Source: Miscanthus floridulus
Lineage: Eukaryota > Streptophyta > Magnoliopsida > Poales > Poaceae
Direction of reading: 5' to 3'
Assembly (NCBI RefSeq): GCF_019320115.1
Contig: NC_089584.1
Coordinates: forward strand, 108,083,799 to 108,147,798
DNA length: 64,000 bases
Shown one piece after another: positions 21,989 through 34,740 of the stretch (within the stretch, counting starts at the first letter, position 1; each line of letters starts with the position of its first letter). The notes beneath the pieces are model-generated. The model saw nothing but the letters and a program-made list of their open reading frames with translations. It did no database searches and had not been told where the DNA came from. The position numbers and the translations under genes are program-made.

Positions 21989-21999
21989 AGGACACCGTG

Positions 22000-22896
22000 C
22001 GTTCATGTTTTTGGTCATCGAATGGCCTCCTTTCCACCATCTTCTGCATGGCGGGCTCGAGTGATATGATTCGCTTTGGCTCGCTGGAGTTTGCCACGCT
22101 CCCACTTGCTGGGATGTGGGTTCCTCCCATCTTCATGCCACTCTAGACCTTCCTCTTCTAGAGTCTAGACTTCGTCGTCGACCAGCTCGGCATACTCCAC
22201 CTCCATGAGGAGGTGCTTGTCCTGACGCCCACTTGAGGAGGAGCAAATTCCACCGGCCCTGGGCCAGTCGATGACCTCAACGTCGAGACACCCACACTTT
22301 GCCTCGAGCCCATGCTGGGCTCAAACCCCATGGTGAGTGATGTATATATTGTTCTTTACTCACTATTTAACACCTTCCACCAGCTCTCCGGAGGGACCCT
22401 ATTGTCCCCACCATGACCGCCATGCGACCGGATCCCCTATAGTTTCACGTCCCATGTGGATGCATGCGCATGGGGGCTTCAAAGGATGCCGATGCCACCC
22501 CCACTCAAGTTTGAGTTCATGGGGATGGTAGGCAATGCCCCTGCCTCCTTCTATGACCTCATCGATGCCAAGGTCGAAAGCGACGGCTCCAACATCGGCG
22601 ACGTCATGGCACCTGACCACCCTCTATCCCGGGAGTGTGCTATGGCGGATGCTCCGGGATAGCTAATGGAGGTAGTGGAGTCTCTATAGACTCACACCCC
22701 TCTAGACCCCCGTGCGTAGGTCCTAGTGAGTGCGCAGGAGCACGATGAGGAGTTACGACAAATGCGGTAGAGCCAGTCACCACTTGCGCCTGCGCGCCTG
22801 GCACATCACGCTGCGCCACATGCGCGTAACCCGACGAGCGGTGCTCGGGGTCATGCCCATCAGGTCCAGCGTAACATACTAGATGGAGGGGATGAC
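22000..22896 (+). other. Element A leader and possible gag N-terminal remnant
   Basis: Coding-like but heavily disrupted sequence between the primer binding site and the solo LTR. No frame longer than a few dozen residues survives and no domain is recognisable. Confidence 0.4.
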
Positions 22897-25195
22897 TATA
22901 GGGTTGAGATGGCGACTAGAGGGGGGCTGAATAGTCATTACTAAAATTTAATCACACCGACAAACCAAAACAAATGCGGAATTAAAACAATCTATCTAGC
23001 CTAGACTACACACCTCAATCTAAGTTCACAAGCACCTTATAAAGATCTTAATTATGCAACAAAAGTGCCAGGCTAGCTAGAGCTCACCTATCCAATTCTA
23101 GGAGCAAGGTCACACAAACGTATGCCACTAGTATTTTATACACCGGGAGCTTCTACATAATTCTAGTAAGCAAAAGCACAAAGCTCCTATGCTTACTAGC
23201 AATGCTAAACAACAAGACAACCAATGCTAAATTAGAGAGCGCAAATACTTAGCTACACAAACTAAGCAATACGAATAACAAGGTTACCAGTGTGCTACTT
23301 CTATGCTACATAAGAAAGAAGGTAACCAGTGAGCTACACAAGCTAACTAATTGCAAGAGCAACTACACAAGCACAATGTATATGAAAGTAATTACAAGCT
23401 TGTGTAAGGGGGTTGCAAACCAATGGGAAGAACAATGTTGACATGGTGATTTTCTCCTGAGGTTCACGTGCTTACCAACACGCTACGTCCCTGTTGTGTC
23501 GACCGCTCACTTGGTGGTTCGATGGCTAATTGGCATCACCCGCCAAGCCTGCACATCGGGCATCGCAAGAACCTACCCCGAAAGTGAGGGTAGCTCAATG
23601 ACACGCTCAACTAGAGTTGCTCTTCGCGTCTCCCATGGGGCGAGCACAATGCCCCTCATAAAGCTCTTCTCTAGAGCACCACACAAGCTTCTTGTGGGCT
23701 TCGACGGAGACCACCACCAAGCCATCTAAAAGGTGGCAACCTCCAAGAGTAACAAGCACCACTGGCTTGCAAGACGACCACCTAGTGCCACTCGATGCAA
23801 CCTCACGATGCAATCACACTAGAATCACTCTCTCACTCAATCGAATGATCACTATCAAGCATATGTGAGATAAAGGGCTCCTAAGCACTCTCAAGCATGG
23901 ACACAAAGTCCCCAAAGGTGCTCAACATAAGCCATGGCTGAGACCCCCTTCTATTTATAGCCTCATGGGCAAAACTAGCTGTTACCCCTTCACTGGGCAA
24001 ATTTTGGGACGACCAGACCCTCCGGTCGGATCGACCGGATGCACCCTGCTAGCATCTAGTCGCTCTACGTCGTCCACGTGTCGCTCTGTGTTCAACTAGA
24101 GCCGCCCGATCTCAACGATTAAGTTGTGACCAAACGCTGCACAGTGAATGATTGGACGCTGCTGTGCCTGAGTCTGGTCATTTCTAGAGAGCTCCTCGAG
24201 CCTCTGTTTTATGACCAGACGTGTTCGGTCCACCATGACTGGACGTAGACTAGCGTCCGATCAGTTATGTGCCCGCACGCCTAACTTCAGCGCCGCCTAT
24301 GTCACCAACTCACCATACATCAGCACTGACCAAACGTAGACCCTGAGCGTTCGGTCACTCTTTGGGCCAACGTCCGGTCATGAGACCGAGACCGCGCGCT
24401 CACTGCTACCACTGGTGGAGTTCGAACCTTTCTCGCCTCTGTTCCATCACCGAGTTGATCCACATCAACTCCAACTTCATCTCCTTTATAAATGTGCCAA
24501 TGCCATGAAGTGTACACCACCATGTGTATGTGTGTTAGCATTTTCACGATCATTTTCCAAAGGATTAGCCACGCCACTCAATCCTAGCGATGATGCAAAG
24601 TTAGATCACTCAAGTGGCACTAGATGAGTACGGCCATCTATCCTAAACCCGGTCATTAACTTCTCTACACACCTATGACTGGTGAAATGAAATGCCCTAG
24701 GTTATACCTTTGTCTTGCGCATTCCATTCCATCTCCTCCAATGTTGATGCAACACATGCACCAACATGATCAATAATGATATGATCCACTTCATATCATC
24801 ACGTGATCATATTGGTTCATCAATCTTGACTTCACTTGCTTTTCACCGTTGCCTTCATCCATCAGTGCTAGGTCTTGCTTAAGCTTCACCGCCACACAGT
24901 CCATCGCTCTAAAGCCTCCAATTTGCCCTTCACGCTTGTAATCGGTCTATCAAGCCAAGTCTTGTCTCGATCTTCTCCACCTTGATCACATGACTCAATG
25001 TCATGTCTCATTTGTAATGAGCTCCTTCATCATCACATGTGTGAGCTTTGCAACATCTCCAAGCCATTTTCACCTTCATGGCATATGTTGCTCACACACA
25101 TGTACCTGTGGACTAATCACCTGTGTATCTCACATAAACATAATTAGTCCATCTAGATTGTCACCCAATTACCAAAACCACACAAGGACCTTTCA
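22897..25195 (-). mobile_element. Solo LTR of a copia-like element, antisense, inside element A
   Basis: Read on the minus strand it begins TGAAAGGTCCTTGTGTGG (at 25195) and ends near 22897. Flanks ATGAC (22892-22896) and ACGAC (25196-25200) are a near-perfect 5-bp target duplication. A TATA box (TATAAATA on the minus strand, 23952-23959) and a block rich in ACCGGA/TCCGGT motifs upstream of it resemble the arrangement in the copia LTR at 61800. No internal domain is present, so it is a product of LTR-LTR recombination. The broken element A reading continues on both sides. Confidence 0.82.
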
Positions 25196-25199
25196 ACGA

Positions 25200-26765
25200 C
25201 CTCCCTTAGTTTGCTCGGGCTGGCCAGAACATCGATGTTGTGGCGATGCTTCTGCGTGGCCTCCCCGAGCCTACTGACCCCAGGAGCAGGTGATCCACTG
25301 AAACCTCTGGGCACTGGTGGAGACCGCCACCGTTTAGTAGGCGAAGAGCTTCACGTCATGACACTGGCTCGTGGCCTCTTGCCCAACTGAGGCACTTGGG
25401 TCGCACCAGTCGAATCGCTCCATCCACTCACCGTAGTAGTTCCTAGATGTGGAGTAGGAAGCCGTGGCTGCACCGCAGCCTAACCCGACGCCCACTCCAC
25501 ACCGACCACCTATGCACGAGTGGCTCGGGACGAACCATGATGCTCGCAGCATCATCAACAATCGGCGCCATACTCAGCATGATGATGACGTCCATCGAAT
25601 GGTGGCAAGAGCGGGTGGTGCGGGCCCTGGCTGGACCACCGAGGAGTATGAGGACACGCACCCCAGGCGTGGCGACTGACCGAACGACTAGAGCCCTAGC
25701 CTTGATGGCCCGAGGCCATGGGCCTTTGGTTACCACATCTAGAAAGCATCATTCCCACATTGTTTCTGACCGCCCACCAACATCACCAAGTACACTAGGA
25801 AGATGAACCCTAGTGTATGGCTCGAGGACTTTCGGCTCGCCTGCCAAGCCATTGGAGTGGATGATAACTACTTCATCATCTAGTACCTCCCCATATGCAT
25901 GGAGGAGCATGTTCAGGCATGGCGTGAATTCCTTTCACTCAATAGCATCCACAACTGGGCGGACCTCAAGAGGGTCTTCATCGGGAACTTCCAGGGGACA
26001 TATGTCCATCCTAGGAATTCTTGGGACCTCAAGAGTTGCCAATAGAAGCCCAACGAGTCCCTATGGGATTACATCCGTAGGTTCTCAAAATAGTGTAACT
26101 CTCTTCCTGATGTTGTTAACACGGACGTTGTTAGCGCGTTCCTCTCTAGGACAACCTACCAGTCTCTGGTCCACAAGCTCGGCTGTGTGAAGCCCCGTAC
26201 CACCTACGACCTACTCGACATTGCCACGAACCATGCCTCCGGCAAGGAGGTAGTTAGGGTGGTCTTCATTAGCGGATAGGACAAGGGCAAGGCCAAGTGC
26301 GAGGACCAAAGTGAGGGCCCCTCCACACAACAGGGCAAGAAGAACAAGAAGGATCGGCGCCAATTGGCCAACCTAGCTTTGGTCAATGTTGTCAATCACG
26401 TGAGCAAACAACCCCAGCAGGGCCAGTCCGACCACTTCGACAAGCTCATGGAGAACCCATGCACCAACCACACCTACCCCATCAAGCACCTCTACATGGA
26501 CTATGAGCTCCTTAAGCGCTTCTTGCGGCAAGCTGGCAAGCCAAAGGAAGGAAAAGGCAAGGAGGATGCGGCCAAGAAGGGAGGCACGGCAGGTAAGGAT
26601 GGAGATAACTTCCCTGACCCCAAGGAATGTCTCATGATCTTTGGGGGATCTGACCTCATCCACTCCAAGCTCCAGCACAAGGTACGCTACCGAGAGGCAT
26701 GCATCGCTGACTTGGCCATCCCCTCTTTCCTTAGCTGGTTGGACTCCCCGATCACTTTTGATTAG
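25200..26765 (+). pseudogene. gag: Element A gag remnant
   Basis: The gag core is clear from about 25804: WLEDFRLACQAIGVDDNYF, EEHVQAWREFL, WADLKRVFIGNFQGTY, SLWDYIRRFSK and YDLLDIATNHASG. A Lys/Gln-rich stretch follows and then an open frame 26364-26765 of linker sequence. Stops TAG at several positions break it. In active elements the protein forms the particle that carries the RNA. Confidence 0.78.
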
Positions 26766-27418
26766 AGACACCATTCTTCCCACGTCGCCCGACCAGGTCG
26801 CTACCCGCTCATCATTGACACCATCATCCACAAGAAGTGCCTCACTAAGGTGTTGATGGACGGAGGCAGCAGCCTCAACATTGTGTACGTCAACACCCTC
26901 GACACCATGCACATCCCCAGGTTGAAGCTCTGTCCCATGATCTCTCCCTTCCACGGTGTGATCCTAGGGACACAGGCGTGCCCACTCAGGCAGACCTACC
27001 CATCATGTTTGGCGATTGTGCCAACTTCTGCTCAGAGGTCCTAACCTTCAAGGTGGTGGACTTTTCAGGTTCCTACCACACCATCTTGGGGTAGCCATGC
27101 TACGCCAAGTTCATGGTGATCCCCAACTATACCTATCTCAAGCTAAAGATGCTGGGACCGAACAGCGTCATCATCATGGGTAGCACCTTCTTGCACCCCT
27201 ACACATGTGACCGCGAGCATTACAAGCTCACCACTACCGTCATCAACTCCACCGAGTTCCCGGAGCTCAAGAATTCAGCGACTCCAGCAGTCCCTGACTA
27301 CAATGGGCCGACCTTCTCAAGTGCCTTTCATCCGATCAAGGAAACCAAGGTGGTAGAGATCAACCCCACCGACCTGACCAAGATGGTATGGATTGGGACT
27401 AAGCTCCTAGCCAAATAG
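26766..27418 (+). pseudogene. Element A protease region
   Basis: The signature VLMDGGSSLNIVYVNTLDTM (about 26853-26912) is the aspartic protease of Tat-like elements (usual DGGSSLNI). Downstream segments (YHTILG, KFMVIPNYTYLKLKM) continue the family pattern. Frame changes occur near 26960 and at a TAG at 27094. Confidence 0.75.
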
Positions 27419-28330
27419 GAAAGAGAGCTCACTGACTTCCTATGCGTAAATCAGGATGTCTTCGCATGGAAGCCTTCTAACATACCAGGCATACTGAGGG
27501 AGGTTGCCGAGCATGCACTACGCATCATCTCGGGCTCAAAACCCACCATGCAATGCCTGCGTCGCTTTGATGATGAGTGGCGTAGGGCCATAGGCGAAGA
27601 GATCACCAAACTTCTAGTAGCCAAATTCATCAAAGAGGTATACCACTCTGACTACCTAGCCAACCATGTTCTTGTGAAAAAGAAGAATGGGAAATGGAGA
27701 ATGTGTGTTGATTATACTGTCCTCAACAAGGCATGCCCAAAGGGCCATTTTCCTTTGCCACGCATAGATCAGATAGTCGACTCCACCTTAGGATGTGAAA
27801 TCTTCTCCTTTCTGGATGCCTACTCAGGATACCACCAGATCGCGATGAAAGAGTCCGACTAGGTCGTGACCTCATTCATCACCCCATATGGTTCATACTG
27901 TTACGTAACCATGCCTTTTGGTCTAAAGAACGTGGGCGCCACCTACCAACGGTGCATGTAGTGATGCTTCGCCGACCAAATTGACCCACCAGACCAACCT
28001 GACCAAGTCGAGTGGCCAAAACCGATAATTGCTGTCTATGTAGATGACATAGTAGTGAAAATGGCTCAAGCTAGCGACCTAATCGCAAACTTGGCCGCCA
28101 CATTCGTAAACCTCCGAAGGTTCAGCGTCAAATTGAATCCCAAAAAATGTGTTTTTAGGGTTCCAAAGGGGAAGTTGCTCGGATACATCGTGTCCGAGCG
28201 CGGCATCACAGCCAACCCCAAAAAAATCATGGCCATGTCCAACATGGGCCCTATACGCAATGTCAAGGGTGTGCAGAGGCTCACCAGCTGCTTGGCCGCC
28301 CTGAGCTACTTCATCTCCTGACTAGGTGAA
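27419..28330 (+). pseudogene. pol: Element A reverse transcriptase
   Basis: Motifs in order: FAWKPSNIPGI, LVKKKNGKWRMCVDY (about 27670-27714), FPLPRIDQIVD, FSFLDAYSGYHQI, MPFGLKN and the catalytic YVDD at 28037-28048, which is intact, then GKLLGYIVSERGI. Stops at 27860 and 27958-27963 break the frame. Tat affiliation rests on the NKACPKGHFPLP style and the extra RNase H downstream. Confidence 0.85.
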
Positions 28331-29235
28331 TGAGGGATGCCTCTCTACAAACTTCTCAAGAAGACAGACGTATTCATCTAGACAAAGGAGGCATAGCAGG
28401 CTTTGAAAAGCCTCAAAGCATCGCGAACATCAGCCCCAATCCTCATTGCTCTTGAACAGGGAGAACCTCTCCTCCTTTACATCGTAGCAAGCAACCACAT
28501 GGTAAGCGCCGCCCTCATCAAGAGGGAGGAGCTAGGACACCCCTGAAGGTCCAAAGACCAGTGTACTTCATCGGTGAGGTACTCACCGACACCAAGGTTC
28601 GCTACCCCCAAGTCCATAAGCTTATATATGCCATGTTGATGGTGACACAGAAGCTCCTGCACTACTTCATCAATCACGAGGTCATCATCATCACTTTGTA
28701 CCCATTGGGAGACATCATCCGCAACCATGACGTCGTGGGACAAATCTCCAAATAGGCACTTGAGCTTAAGGGCCATGACATTAGGTATGTCTCTCGCACC
28801 GCTATTAAGTCTTAGGCTCTTACCGACTTCATCGCCAAATGGACGGAAGTCCAGCTCCTGACCCTAGATGTTACCCATGAGTACTAGATGATGTACTTTG
28901 ATGGGTTGGTCATGACACCTGCCTTGGGGGTTAGAGTGGTTATGATCCCCTCGGATGGGAGCAGGCTCCGCTACGCAATCTATCTCCATTTTTCAGCCTT
29001 GAACAATGTCGCAGAGTACGAGGGCCTCATCAATGGCTGTGCATCTCCATCGAGCTTGGCATAATGTGGCTATATGTCCGTAGTGACTCGGAGCTGGTCA
29101 TCGACCAAGTCATGAAGGAATCCTCATGCAAGAGCCCTCTCATGGCAGCGTACTTCCAAGAGTTGCACAAGCTCGAGGGCAAGTTCTGAGGGATCGAGCT
29201 ACATCATGTCCCCTAAAAGGACAACGATGCCGCTG
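28331..29235 (+). pseudogene. Element A RNase H and additional archaeal-type RNase H remnant
   Basis: A first RNase H-like stretch (APILIALEQGEPLLLYIVAS, about 28435-28500) is followed by a second one starting MYFDGLVMTPALGV and LNNVAEYEGLINGC (about 28890-29040). The second RNase H is characteristic of Tat elements. Several frameshifts and stops. Confidence 0.65.
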
Positions 29236-30722
29236 ACTTCCTCATGAAATTGACTGCGAGGCGGGTTCCATCTCCAGATAGGGTCTTCATGAATGACCTC
29301 CATGAGTCATCTGCCCGTGTTCTGGAGGATCCAATTTTGTTGCGGCTCAATCCCGACCAAGCGCTCGGGGGCTCCAGCGCTTCAACACGATCCGACCCCG
29401 ACCAAGCGCTCAAGGGCTCAGGCCCTAACATTCCTTTTGCAACATCGATAGGCAACACCATCGTGATGATGCTCGATCCAACCGACTGGAGAGCGCCACT
29501 GCTTGCCTACATCCTCGAAGAACTCCTCCTCCCAGAAAAGACTGAAGCATGATGAGTCGCTCGATGTGCCAAGACGTTCATCGCCATCAGGGATGAACTT
29601 TACAAACAAAGTCCATCAGGAATACTCATGAAGTGCATCCCGACCGACTAGGGGAAATAGCTCCTCCTCGAAGTCCACGCTAGAATCTATAGACATCATG
29701 TGGCCTCAAGGTCGCTGGTCAGGAAAGCCTTTGGCCAAGGTTTCTACTGGCCCGCTGCACTCCAAGATGCAGAGGAGGTTGTTTGTAGGTGTGAAGGATA
29801 CCAGTTCTACGCTCAGCAAACTCACTTGCCAGCGTAGAAGCTACAAACCATCCCCACCACCTGGCCATTCGTGGTCTGGGGCCTCGACATAGTTGGGCCC
29901 CTCAAAAAGGCCCTAGGTTGCTTCACTCACCTACTCATGGCGGTGGACAAGTTCACCAAGTGGATCAAGGTGAAGCCCATCACCAACATCCGCTCGGAAG
30001 AGGCGGTCAAGTTCTTCCTCAACATCATCTATCGGTTTGGTGTTCCTAACTGTATCATCATCGACCATGGAACCAACTTCACTAGCAAGAAGTTCCTAGA
30101 CTTTTGTGATGGATACGGCATTAGGATCGATTGGGCCTCCGTCGGACACCCACGTACTAATGGTCAGGTCGAATGGGCCAATGGCATGGCCCTCCAGGAC
30201 TCAAGCCTTGCATTTTCGACCAACTCAAAAAAGTATGCTGGGCAATGGGTTGTAGAGGTCCTGGTAGTCCTCTGGAGCCTAAGAACGACTCCAAACCAAT
30301 CCACAGGGTTCACCCCTTTCTTCCTGTTGTACGGAGCTAAAGCCATGTTGCCATCCGACCTCGATCACGGTGCCCCAAGAGTGAGGGCCTTCGACCAAGA
30401 CCGAGCCATGAAGGCTCAACACGACATGATCGACCTACTCAAGGAGGCTCATGATATGACTATCATCTACTCTACTCATTACTAGCAAACTCTCCATAGG
30501 TACCACGAGAGAAAAATCAGAGGGAGGACCCTCGAGGTTGGTGATCTCATACTCCGAAAGACCCAGGCAACCAAGGACAAGCACAAGCTCTCTCCACCAT
30601 GGGAAGGACTATACACGGTGGCTGAGGTGATCTGACCGGGCACCTACCGGCTAAAAGACGACAACGGCAATGTTCTCACCAACACATGGAACATCGAACA
30701 GTTACGTCATTTCTTTCCCTAA
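29236..30722 (+). pseudogene. Element A integrase
   Basis: The core domain is open from about 29871 to 30485. The DDE triad is visible: Asp in GLDIVGP, Asp in IIDHGTNF and Glu in NGQVEWANG. It ends with the GDLILRK and TWNIEQLRHFFP tail and a TAA at about 30720. The zinc-binding N-terminus (29640-29870) is scrambled by stops. In an active element it would insert cDNA into the chromosome. Confidence 0.83.
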
Positions 30723-32300
30723 GCTCAGTCTTTACCGCTCATTTCTATTTAAAACTTGCTCCTATAGCACCCTAGCTCGAGCACTCTCGGCCTGGGTCAC
30801 TTGGGGGATCCATGGGGGTGCGATACCACTATCTCTATACTGTCATTCAGTGACACTTTTTGCCCAAACCAAAGGGCATCCCATTCCTTTAACTACCCTA
30901 CATAACTTACGCTTTAGCCTCCCGACCAATCCAACCCCACCATGACCTAAGGTTACGAGTAGCTGAGCCTCATGGACCATGCCCAAGTTCTTAAGGTTGC
31001 AACCCATGGCCAATGGGCAGGTGTGAAAAGCAAAGGACAAAAAGCAAAATTATGCAAGGATAAAAACAAGGGTGGGTGGGACAAGCTTCCCCTCATGATT
31101 GATTTCATCACAAAAGAACATAAATTGTTCACACAGGGGATCCCCCCATGAATTTATATTTTTAAAAAGATTGACTACTTTTATATAATTCTATTGTGGT
31201 CCTCTAGTCGTATTGGCAGATGGTGCAATCGGCGAAGATGAAGGTAGCTCGGTTGTGGTCGGGACTACGGTGCTCGGCTTGGCTACGGTTGGAACGACAT
31301 TTGGCTCGATTATGGGTAGGACGACGCTCGCCTTTGACCCGGCCTCCGCCATGGCAGGCTATACGACATCTTACTGGCACGCACCTATGATTGCCGTCGA
31401 GCGACGGGCCTCCATCACCCACGAATGGTGACCTGCTCGGCAATCACCTGTGCGTGCGGCACCACGCTTTCCCCCAGTGCCTAGATCTCATCCGTGCTCC
31501 ACCCATAGGGGGCCACAAAGTCTAGGTTAGGGTAGTGGGTCACCACCGATGTCAACACCTCTGATTTCCCATAGAACATGCCATCGGAGATGAGCGCCCA
31601 AACCTCGTTTGAGACCTCTGCTAGCTGGACAACGGGCATGCTAGTGCTAGGGCCTGACCCAAACACCTTAGCAACCACCACCTGCGCGATGTTGCAGAGT
31701 TGGTCAAGCTCTCCCTCAAGAATGCTTCGTTGCTCTAGGGACTAGGCCAGCGCCTCTAGGCTCTGACCTACCATCGCTCTGGCCAGCCCTAGTTCTAGAA
31801 ACGAACGACAGATTTAGGAGCAACGAAAAGAAAAATTCAAGACATGAATCGAGGGAAGGACATGTACGTACTGAGGCAGGTGCTTTCAAGAACGGTAAGC
31901 CCTTCCTCTTGCTAGGTCACCCTCTCGAGCAGTTGAGCATTCAACTCCTCCGCCCCGAGCATCTGCCCCCGGAGCACGACCACCTCCTACTCGGTGTTCG
32001 ACCAGGCCTTCTGCTCTACCTCCAAAGCCTCCAAGGACTTCCAAAGTGCCACCTTGGTCCTCGCCAAGCGAGCCTATGCCGCATGAAGCTTCTGCTCAGC
32101 AGCAGTCGCCCGTTCGACTGCACACCACTCCGCTTCTTAGGCTCCCATCGGCTCTGCCAGCCGGTCTTGGGACTCACGGCGGGTGGATTCTAGCTTGCAC
32201 CTAAGCTTGTCGACCCACCACAATGCTGCCACTTCCTGCTCCATCTGACCATGCCCCTCTTAGAGAAACCAGGACTTGCGGATCGACATCATCTCCAAGT
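30723..32300. other. Element A post-integrase spacer
   Basis: Non-coding or very decayed. No domain found on the plus strand. Some minus-strand codon-like texture continues the antisense frame described next. Confidence 0.45.
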
Positions 32301-34740
32301 CCTACGTGACAAGAAGCAGGCGTTTTGAGACGACCGCCATGGCCTGATGGATGAAATTTGAACATAGAAAACTTACCTCCACAACAAGGGGTAGGTCAAC
32401 GGTCATGGCCTGATGGACGAGCTCAACCCTCTCCAAGGCCTCCTTGAGCTTCACCCTGGCAAGAGCGAGATTGGACCCCATCGATAGCCTTCTCTCCCCA
32501 ACCAGGTGCCAAAGCTTCACCTCCTCATCGCAAAGAACGAACCGGGCTTTTCTTGGCTCACCGAGGTGAGGCCACACCAGCTCACGGGTCACCCGCAACT
32601 AGCCAGAAGATCTAGCCATCGCAGCACCAATTGACAATGGGATCATCGCCTGCTCCCGAGACAGTGGGACGGCTAGTGGCATCACCCTAGTGTCTTCCTC
32701 ACCTTCGGAGGGGATGTCCACCACCAGGATGCCATGACTTGTAGACGGCTACTCTACCTCCACCCTGGCCATAGCTCCTCTAGCCCCCTCTAGCTCTGGA
32801 TAGGTGGGCAAACCGAGCGCCCCTCCACTAGGCGGACGGGGAGCCTAGTTTCCCTCCTCTCCTCCTTCATGACTAGCGGGGGAGGGACCGCAAGTCACCT
32901 CCAACCCAGCCTCCACCGTCACCATGAGGATTGTCACCATCACGGCTGTTGTTGTGCTCATGACCAATCGAGATGACGCAACCCCCATTAAGGAAGGCCG
33001 CGCCACCACCATCATGCTGCCCCCTTCACTTATCACAACACGCCGTAGGCTAGGTCTCCACTCTTCTCGCATAGGAGGTGGGGAGATCCCTAGTCCTACT
33101 GGCTTCTGGCTGCTACAAAAAAGGCACAAGCGCAGGTTAGTCATACTAAAAAACTCAACTATGAGAACAAAGGGAAGCATGAATACATACCTAGACAAAA
33201 GCGGCAGAACCTTGAAGCCCCAATCGGCTGATGATGAGCCGACCAGACGAGGATCACTTGGGGGTCATGACCCATGCCCCCTCGGATCAATTGAGGGTGG
33301 GGGCGACCCGACCAGTCCCCATTCGACCTGCGAACAGCCATGGCGGCCTGCTCATGGCGAAACCACCGAAGCAACTGGCGGGGCATCTTTCGGTTGGGGG
33401 TCACACACATGCATTGACCTCGAAGACATAGGGGAACGATCATGTCCCCTCGACCGACCGACGTGCTCCACCACACTCGGAGCAGGAGACCACGAAGCCA
33501 ATGACACCTTCGAAGGGTGCGGCACCCGCTCCCGCTTGGCCTCCTATTCGTGGGTGGCATCCAGCCCTATGGCACGCTTCCTTGACTCAGGAGTGTCACC
33601 CGCATCTCTAAACCATGCCTGCCGTTGACAGGCACACCCGTAGGTGCGCGGTGCTTCACCAAGGTCATGGTAGCACCCTCGTCTCCCTCGTCCTCTAAGG
33701 AAACCTCATCATCACCCAACTCCATGGGGTCATCTGACTCGAGCTCCTCCTCCACCTCCTTCCGACGCTCGTCGCCGTGGAACCACCGGTTGATCTCCTT
33801 CTCCTTCTCAAACTTCCTCCGGACCTTCATGGTTTTCTTCTTCTTCTTGGCAAGTGCAGCCTCCCTTTGGGCAGCTTGCTGAGCCACGCCTTCTGCCCCT
33901 CTTAGAAGATGCAGCCAGGATTTATAGCCCACGTGGCTTAAAATTGATCTAAAGATCAAAACAGAAAGGAAAAATGTCATGGGAAAGGAGTATACCAGAT
34001 TGGACAGCTTCGCGGCATGGAGAGGTTCGGACGTCCCTTTGAGGGACTCATCATCCCCCAACTACAGCACCTAATCAAGATAACTCCAGATTTCATCCCT
34101 TGATAACTCCTTTAGTGACACGTGGTCGAGATCTGTCGGGCCAGAGTATTCCCACATTGGCTGCATTCTCTCTGCCAATGGGGCAACCCAACGGCAGAAT
34201 AAGGTATAGAAGACCTATAACCCATCGAGGCCACGCTGCACAAGCCTCTAAAGCTCTGTCTTGATGATCTCTAGCTTGTTCTGCCACTTCTAGCTTTCCC
34301 TCCTCTCTGGCCTCTCCCTAGTGAACATCAGGAATGGTGCCTCCACTGGGTTCCTGATGTAGAACCACTCGTAGATGATGACGAAGCCAGCGATGTGCAG
34401 CACCCTAGTTAGGTTGAGGTGCTGCAACTCTAGGCCCCACTCGTTGAGGAGCCCACGTAGGAACCAGTACCTGAGCCCACGCTCATGGAAGGCAAGGAAG
34501 GAGATGACCTCATCGGCCTAGGGTTGCAAAACAACCTCCCTCGGCATGGGAGCCCTCCAATACCCACTTCCTTTGATGGGAACAGCCCCTTCTCGGCGAA
34601 GGTGGCCAGCACCTCCTCATCCATGTTGGAAGGCCTCCAGTTCAACATTGCACCATAGATCTACGAACAGATCTGTAAGTTTTTTCTCTCCCTCGCTCTG
34701 CTCTCCTCTATCCTAGAAACCCCCATGGCGCATGAAGATG
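32301..34740 (-). pseudogene. Antisense reading frame of element A with a putative gypsy-type transposon domain
   Basis: Read from about 34740 down, the minus strand gives MDEEVLATFAEKGLFPSKE, then (after a 1-bp shift) WRAPMPREVVLQP, a TAG, ADEVISFLAFHERGL, FLRGLLNEWGLELQHLN and RVLHIAGFV (about 34648-34370). This matches my memory of the domain often named 'putative gypsy type transposon' (PF04195) found in grass Tat elements. Further on are a Lys-rich segment and an acidic tract (EVEEELESDD, near 33770-33700) and a helical stretch near 32400-32500. It is broken by stops. Antisense genes between integrase and 3' LTR are known for maize Grande-like elements; function unknown. Confidence 0.62.

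Noticed and set aside
33159..33628. Plus-strand 234-aa frame and minus-strand 133-aa frame in element A
   Set aside because: No domain; the region belongs to the decayed antisense frame and spacer of the Tat element.
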